Source: JALZKA01 sp963734015 (GTDB lineage Bacteria; Actinomycetota; Thermoleophilia; Solirubrobacterales; 70-9). From it: a stretch of DNA of 64,000 nt. The notes below the pieces were generated by a model. It searched no databases, was not told the DNA's origin, and saw only the letters and a program-made list of their open reading frames with translations. The stretch spans positions 94,490-158,489 of the forward strand of contig CAVTFG010000024.1 in assembly GCA_963734015.1 (NCBI GenBank), written 5' to 3'. Positions 60,672 through 64,000 of the stretch are shown here, one piece after another; position 1 is the stretch's first letter, and every line of letters begins with the position of its first letter. The translations under genes were made by a program, and so were the position numbers.

Positions 60672-62408
60672 GTGAAACCCATGGTCGGGCAACCCCGGTT
60701 CAGGCGCCGACGGCCGTTCGGCGTGCGCCTCTACCTGGCGTTCGCGTTCGCCGGCGTGGCCCTGATCACGGCCGGCCTCGCCTATCTGCTGGTGTCGGAG
60801 ACGGGGCAGGAGGCGGCAGACGACCAGCTCGTGAACATCGCGCGAGGCGGCACCGCCGCGCTCGCGACCGAGGTCGGGAGCCGTCCGGAGCGCGCCGGAC
60901 AGACCGTGCTCGAGCTGAACCCGAACGACGCGATCTCCGCGTGGCTGTTCAACATCGAGGGCAGGCTCGAGACCGAGCGTTCGTCGAAGGGCGTCCCGCT
61001 GTCGGAGGTGGACGGCCGCGACCGCGCGGTGCGCCAGGCGCTCGCGGGCACGGCGTACACGGACTCGCTGCCCGGCGGCGTCACCGTGATCGCGCAGCCG
61101 ATTCTCCGCGACGGGGCGTTCGACGGCGCGCTCCTGGTGCGGGCCGCCCGCCCGCCGGAGCTGCAGGACGCGATCGACGCCGTGCGGGGCGACCGGATCA
61201 CAGCCCTGGGCGTCGCGGTGCTGGTGGCCGTGGCGATCTCGTTCCTGATCGCGAGCGCGATCACCACCCGGATCAAGCGCCTCGCCGACAGCGCCGCCAA
61301 GATCAGCCAAGGCCAGCTCGACCAGCCGCTCGAGGGCACGGGGGGCCGTGACGAGATCACCGAGCTCGGGCAGTCGCTGGAGACGATGCGCGCCGCGCTC
61401 CGCCAGACGTTCGAGGCGCTGCGCTCGGAGCGCGACCGCCTCTCGGCGATCTTCGACGCCCTCTCCGACGCGGTCATGGTGGTCGGCCCCGACGGCAGTG
61501 TGCGGTTCGCGAACCCGGCGGCGCGGCCACTGATCTACGCGGACGGCAAGGTCGCGGCGACCCTGATTCCGTGGCTTCGGCGGGCGAGCCGCGGGGGATC
61601 GGCCGAGCACGACGGCCTGCGGATCGGTGAGCGGGTCTACGCGCTCCAGGCGCGCGAGATCCCGGCCGAGGGCGCCGTGCTGGCGGTGGTCCGGGACCGC
61701 ACCGACGAGCTGCGCCGGGAGATCGCGGAGAAGGAGTTCGTCTCGAACGCGGCGCATGAGTTGCGCAATCCGATCGCGGGGATCTCGGGCGCGGTCGAGG
61801 TCCTGCGCTCCGGCGCCAAGGACGAGCCCGACGCGCGCGAGCATTTCCTGCGGCGCCTGGGCGAGGACACGGAGCGGATCAGCCGCCTGACCGAGTCGCT
61901 CCTAACGCTCGCGCGTATCGAGTCGGTGGGCGAGGGCGGGACCGAGGTGCTGGACGTCGGGATCGCCGCCGAGGAGGCCGCCCAGGCCGTTGCGCCTCCC
62001 GACGGCATCGATTTCAGCCTCGAGCTCGACCCGGACCTCGCTGCCCAGGGCGATCGGGTGCTGTTGCGCCAGGTGCTAATCGGCTTGCTTACGAACGCGT
62101 TCAAGAACACGACGCCGCCGGGCGCCGTTACGCTTCGCGCGCGCCGTCGCGGCGCAACCGACGTGCTGATCGAGGTCAGCGACACTGGTACTGGGATCCC
62201 CGCCGATGAGATCGACCGAATCTTCGAGCGTTTCTATCGTGGCGCCGGCTCGCTCGAGCAGGAGGGCTTCGGCCTGGGCCTCTCGATCGCGAAGCGGATG
62301 GTCGACGTGATGGGCGGCGAGATGGGCGTGGATTCGGAGCCCGGGCAGGGCAGCGACTTCTGGGTGCGGCTCCCGGCCGCGAAGCCGGCCGCGACCCCGG
62401 TGGCATGA
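60672..62408 (+). CDS. Membrane sensor histidine kinase
   Basis: This is a PhoR/ResE-like kinase, 578 residues. Helices at about 20-42 (YLAFAFAGVALITAGLAYLL) and 178-198 flank an extracytoplasmic sensor domain (about 45-175). HAMP follows (TRIKRLADSAAKISQGQLDQ), then a PAS-like domain (about 250-345) and the HisKA box FVSNAAHELRNPIAGISGAV with phospho-acceptor His362. The ATPase has GLLTNAFKNTTPPG (N box), VSDTGTGIPADEIDRIFERF and GFGLGLSIAKRMVDVMGGEM. TACATT at 60659-60664 precedes the GTG by 7 nt (leaderless). The regulator gene follows after 16 bp. Confidence 0.94.
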   Translation: MKPMVGQPRFRRRRPFGVRLYLAFAFAGVALITAGLAYLLVSETGQEAADDQLVNIARGGTAALATEVGSRPERAGQTVLELNPNDAISAWLFNIEGRLETERSSKGVPLSEVDGRDRAVRQALAGTAYTDSLPGGVTVIAQPILRDGAFDGALLVRAARPPELQDAIDAVRGDRITALGVAVLVAVAISFLIASAITTRIKRLADSAAKISQGQLDQPLEGTGGRDEITELGQSLETMRAALRQTFEALRSERDRLSAIFDALSDAVMVVGPDGSVRFANPAARPLIYADGKVAATLIPWLRRASRGGSAEHDGLRIGERVYALQAREIPAEGAVLAVVRDRTDELRREIAEKEFVSNAAHELRNPIAGISGAVEVLRSGAKDEPDAREHFLRRLGEDTERISRLTESLLTLARIESVGEGGTEVLDVGIAAEEAAQAVAPPDGIDFSLELDPDLAAQGDRVLLRQVLIGLLTNAFKNTTPPGAVTLRARRRGATDVLIEVSDTGTGIPADEIDRIFERFYRGAGSLEQEGFGLGLSIAKRMVDVMGGEMGVDSEPGQGSDFWVRLPAAKPAATPVA

Positions 62409-62424
62409 CGAGAAAGGCAGGGAC

Positions 62425-63132
62425 ATGATCAAGCGGATTCTCGTGGCGGACGACGAGCCCTCGGTTCGCGAGGCGGTCGGCTACGCGCTCCGGCAGGAGG
62501 GCTTCGAGGTCGAGATCGCCGACGACGGCGACGACGCCGACTCAAAGTTGCAGGGCGACATCGACTTCGACCTGCTGATCCTCGACATCATGATGCCGGG
62601 GAAGAGCGGGCTCGACGTGTGCCGCGACGTCCGCGCGCGCAGCCCGGTGCCGATCATCCTGCTGACCGCCAAGGACGCCGAGGTGGACAAGGTCGTCGGC
62701 CTCGAGGTCGGCGCGGACGACTACGTGACCAAGCCGTTCTCGGTCCGCGAGCTGATCGGCCGGGTGCGCGCCCAGCTGCGCCGCCGCGAGCTCGACCGCT
62801 CGACCTCCGAGACGGGCGGCAAGACGATCGACGCCGGCGAGGTGCGGATCGACCTCGCCCGGCATCTCGTGCTGGTGCGGGGCGAGCCGGTCAACCTCAC
62901 ACGGTCGGAGTTCCAGGTGCTGCGGCTGCTGGCCGACAATCCCGGCCAGGTCTTCAGCCGGCTCGAGATCATGGAGGAGCTCTGGCAGTCAGAGTTCTCC
63001 GGCGACGTGCGCGCCTGCGACGTCCACATCTCGAACCTCCGCCAGAAGATCGAGCGCGATCCGCAGGAGCCCGAGCTCGTGGTCACCGTTCGCGGGGTGG
63101 GATATCGTTTGGCCGAGGGGAGCAGCGAGTAG
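62425..63132 (+). CDS. OmpR/PhoB-family response regulator
   Basis: This is the partner of the preceding kinase, 235 residues. The receiver domain (1-120) has acidic DDE near residues 9-11, the phospho-acceptor Asp54 in LLILDIMMPGKSGLDVCRDV, LLTAKDAE (Thr) and GADDYVTKPFSVRELIGRVR (Lys). The C-terminal winged helix (about 140-230) has NLTRSEFQVLRLLADNPGQV, FSRLEIMEELWQ and CDVHISNLRQKIERDPQEPE, then VVTVRGVGYRLAEG. AGAAAGGCAGGG precedes the ATG. Confidence 0.96.
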   Translation: MIKRILVADDEPSVREAVGYALRQEGFEVEIADDGDDADSKLQGDIDFDLLILDIMMPGKSGLDVCRDVRARSPVPIILLTAKDAEVDKVVGLEVGADDYVTKPFSVRELIGRVRAQLRRRELDRSTSETGGKTIDAGEVRIDLARHLVLVRGEPVNLTRSEFQVLRLLADNPGQVFSRLEIMEELWQSEFSGDVRACDVHISNLRQKIERDPQEPELVVTVRGVGYRLAEGSSE

Positions 63133-63178
63133 CGACTCGCGAGCGGCTCAGGGAACCTCAAGAAAGGACACGGGCGGG

Positions 63179-63913
63179 ATGAAGAAGCTGTTGACCGGGG
63201 GGATCGTGGCGGGAGCGATGCTGGTTGCACCGGCGGTGGCCGGGGCGGTCGTGGTCCCGAACACCTCCTACGCCGGGACGTTCACCACGGGGACCGGCGG
63301 CACTGTCGAGTTCGTCGTGAACGAGGCGGGAACAGAGGTCGACTTCAGCACGCCCACCGCCTTCGGTCAGGTCGGCTGCGACGGCAACACCATCGGTCGC
63401 GACGACCTGGTGATCTCAAATGACAGCTTCTCGTTCTTCGACGGCGGACCGCCGTTGGTCAGCATCAATGGCTTCTTCGGCAAGCCGGGCGTCGCCACCG
63501 GCACGGCGCGGATCAGCGGCGTCTGCGACTCCGGGGTACAGAATTGGACCGCCGAGGCGCCGGTGGTCTGGCCCGACGGCTACCTCGAGCACGCATCCCT
63601 GGGCTTCGCCGGCGAGAACATTTACAACTCGACCGGCGCGAATCAGGCGATCACGCAGAAGGTCCGTCAGCGCAAGCTCGGCAGGTTCCTGATCCACGTC
63701 GAGAACGACGGCACCGAGTCCGACGGGATCGACGTCACGGGCTGCGGGTCTTCCAAGGGCTTCAAGGTCACCTACACGCAGGGCGGCGACAACGTCACGA
63801 ACCAGGTCAAGTCGGGCACCTACCAGACGGCCTCGGTCGACACGGGCGAATCGGAGACGCTCAGGCTACAGGTCAAGGTGGCGAGGAAGGCGAAGCCCGG
63901 GAAGACGAAGTAG
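63179..63913 (+). CDS. Secreted protein of unknown function
   Basis: This 244-residue protein has a clear signal peptide (KKLLTGGIVAGAMLVAPAVA, cleavage probably after AGA near residue 23). The mature part is beta-rich and polar: NTSYAGTFTTGTGGTVEFVV, VGCDGNTIGRDDLVISNDSF, FDGGPPLVSINGFFGKPGVA, then a Lys/Arg-rich end LRLQVKVARKAKPGKTK. Three cysteines in the mature part (near 68, 118 and 190) may allow one disulfide. It starts behind AAGAAAGGACACGGGCGGG, 46 bp after the response regulator, and could be a target of it. The family is not recognised. Confidence 0.75.
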   Translation: MKKLLTGGIVAGAMLVAPAVAGAVVVPNTSYAGTFTTGTGGTVEFVVNEAGTEVDFSTPTAFGQVGCDGNTIGRDDLVISNDSFSFFDGGPPLVSINGFFGKPGVATGTARISGVCDSGVQNWTAEAPVVWPDGYLEHASLGFAGENIYNSTGANQAITQKVRQRKLGRFLIHVENDGTESDGIDVTGCGSSKGFKVTYTQGGDNVTNQVKSGTYQTASVDTGESETLRLQVKVARKAKPGKTK

Positions 63914-64000
63914 TGCAGTTGTCACGATGTCCCACAGCGGCACGTTTCGCGGGGCGCCCCCCACCGCCGCCTTTCGAGGATGCGGTCAAGGCTCAGATCA
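63914..64000. other. Window end, no gene recognised
   Basis: The last 87 bp include a GC-rich stretch (GCGGGGCGCCCCCCACCGCCGCC near 63953) that can form a partial hairpin. A coding region entering from the right cannot be identified with this little sequence. Confidence 0.4.

Noticed and set aside
59379..61844. An 821-residue leftward open frame over holB and the kinase
   Set aside because: It has no recognisable domain and lies wholly antisense to intact, overlapping core genes.
1..64000. CRISPR arrays, insertion sequences, phage genes, tRNA or rRNA genes
   Set aside because: No regularly spaced repeats, transposase or integrase motifs, terminal inverted repeats or cloverleaf sequences were recognised. 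The only repeats are the trhA 33-mers and short operator copies.

Overview
The window is about 64 kb of very GC-rich DNA with many GTG starts and 1-8 bp gene overlaps. It carries a B12-dependent ribonucleotide reductase with NrdR, and housekeeping genes typical of a free-living aerobe. The gene set points to an actinobacterium, and my best guess is the Thermoleophilia/Solirubrobacterales. That placement is inferred from gene content and protein flavour, not from a marker tree.

Layout. 1-2.9 kb: nrdJ (5' part) and nrdR behind a probable NrdR-box pair, then a TrhA/hemolysin-III membrane protein. 3-16.6 kb: a carbohydrate cluster with a ROK regulator, two Gfo/Idh/MocA dehydrogenases, three xylose-isomerase-like TIM barrels, a ribose/galactose-type ABC importer, a DUF993 aldolase-like protein and a LacI regulator. 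16.8-21.8 kb: an oxidation block with an aldehyde dehydrogenase, an FAD flavoprotein, a GMC oxidoreductase and a gluconate-dehydrogenase small subunit. 21.9-33.5 kb: a C2 block with malate synthase A, an IclR regulator, a fused glycolate oxidase GlcD-GlcE and GlcF, then a giant secreted ThuA/PQQ-type dehydrogenase/PKD/cupredoxin mosaic. 33.6-41.3 kb: a Liv-type ABC importer (five genes), a cupin, a Tm-1-like ATP-binding protein and a PEP-hydrolase-like TIM barrel. 41.3-45.8 kb: small accessory genes (DUF1772, cupins, an AraC regulator, an NmrA-like protein, a membrane protein). 45.8-53.2 kb: a second Tm-1-like locus, divergently arranged, with creatininase, FAD oxidase and sugar isomerase on one side and Tm-1-like, DeoR and aldo/keto reductase on the other; a second aldo/keto reductase follows. 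53.2-64 kb: core genes, namely a siroheme-type dehydrogenase, an archaeal-type topoisomerase I, an MMPL transporter, tmk, holB, a two-component system and a secreted protein.

How the genes may work together. Two importers feed oxidoreductase/isomerase/aldolase cassettes, and a glycolate-to-glyoxylate-to-malate module can absorb C2 products. Each block has its own local regulator (ROK, LacI, IclR, AraC, DeoR). Visible palindromes tie LacI to the second dehydrogenase operon and to the aldehyde dehydrogenase, IclR to malate synthase, itself and the ThuA mosaic, and DeoR to the second Tm-1-like locus.

Caveat. Between about 13.4 and 53.5 kb at least ten genes are split by single-base indels, although codon sense is preserved on both sides. 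Most look like sequencing or assembly errors, and I annotate the genes across them. One small gene at 43.5 kb looks more deeply damaged. I saw no tRNA, rRNA, insertion sequence, prophage or CRISPR array.
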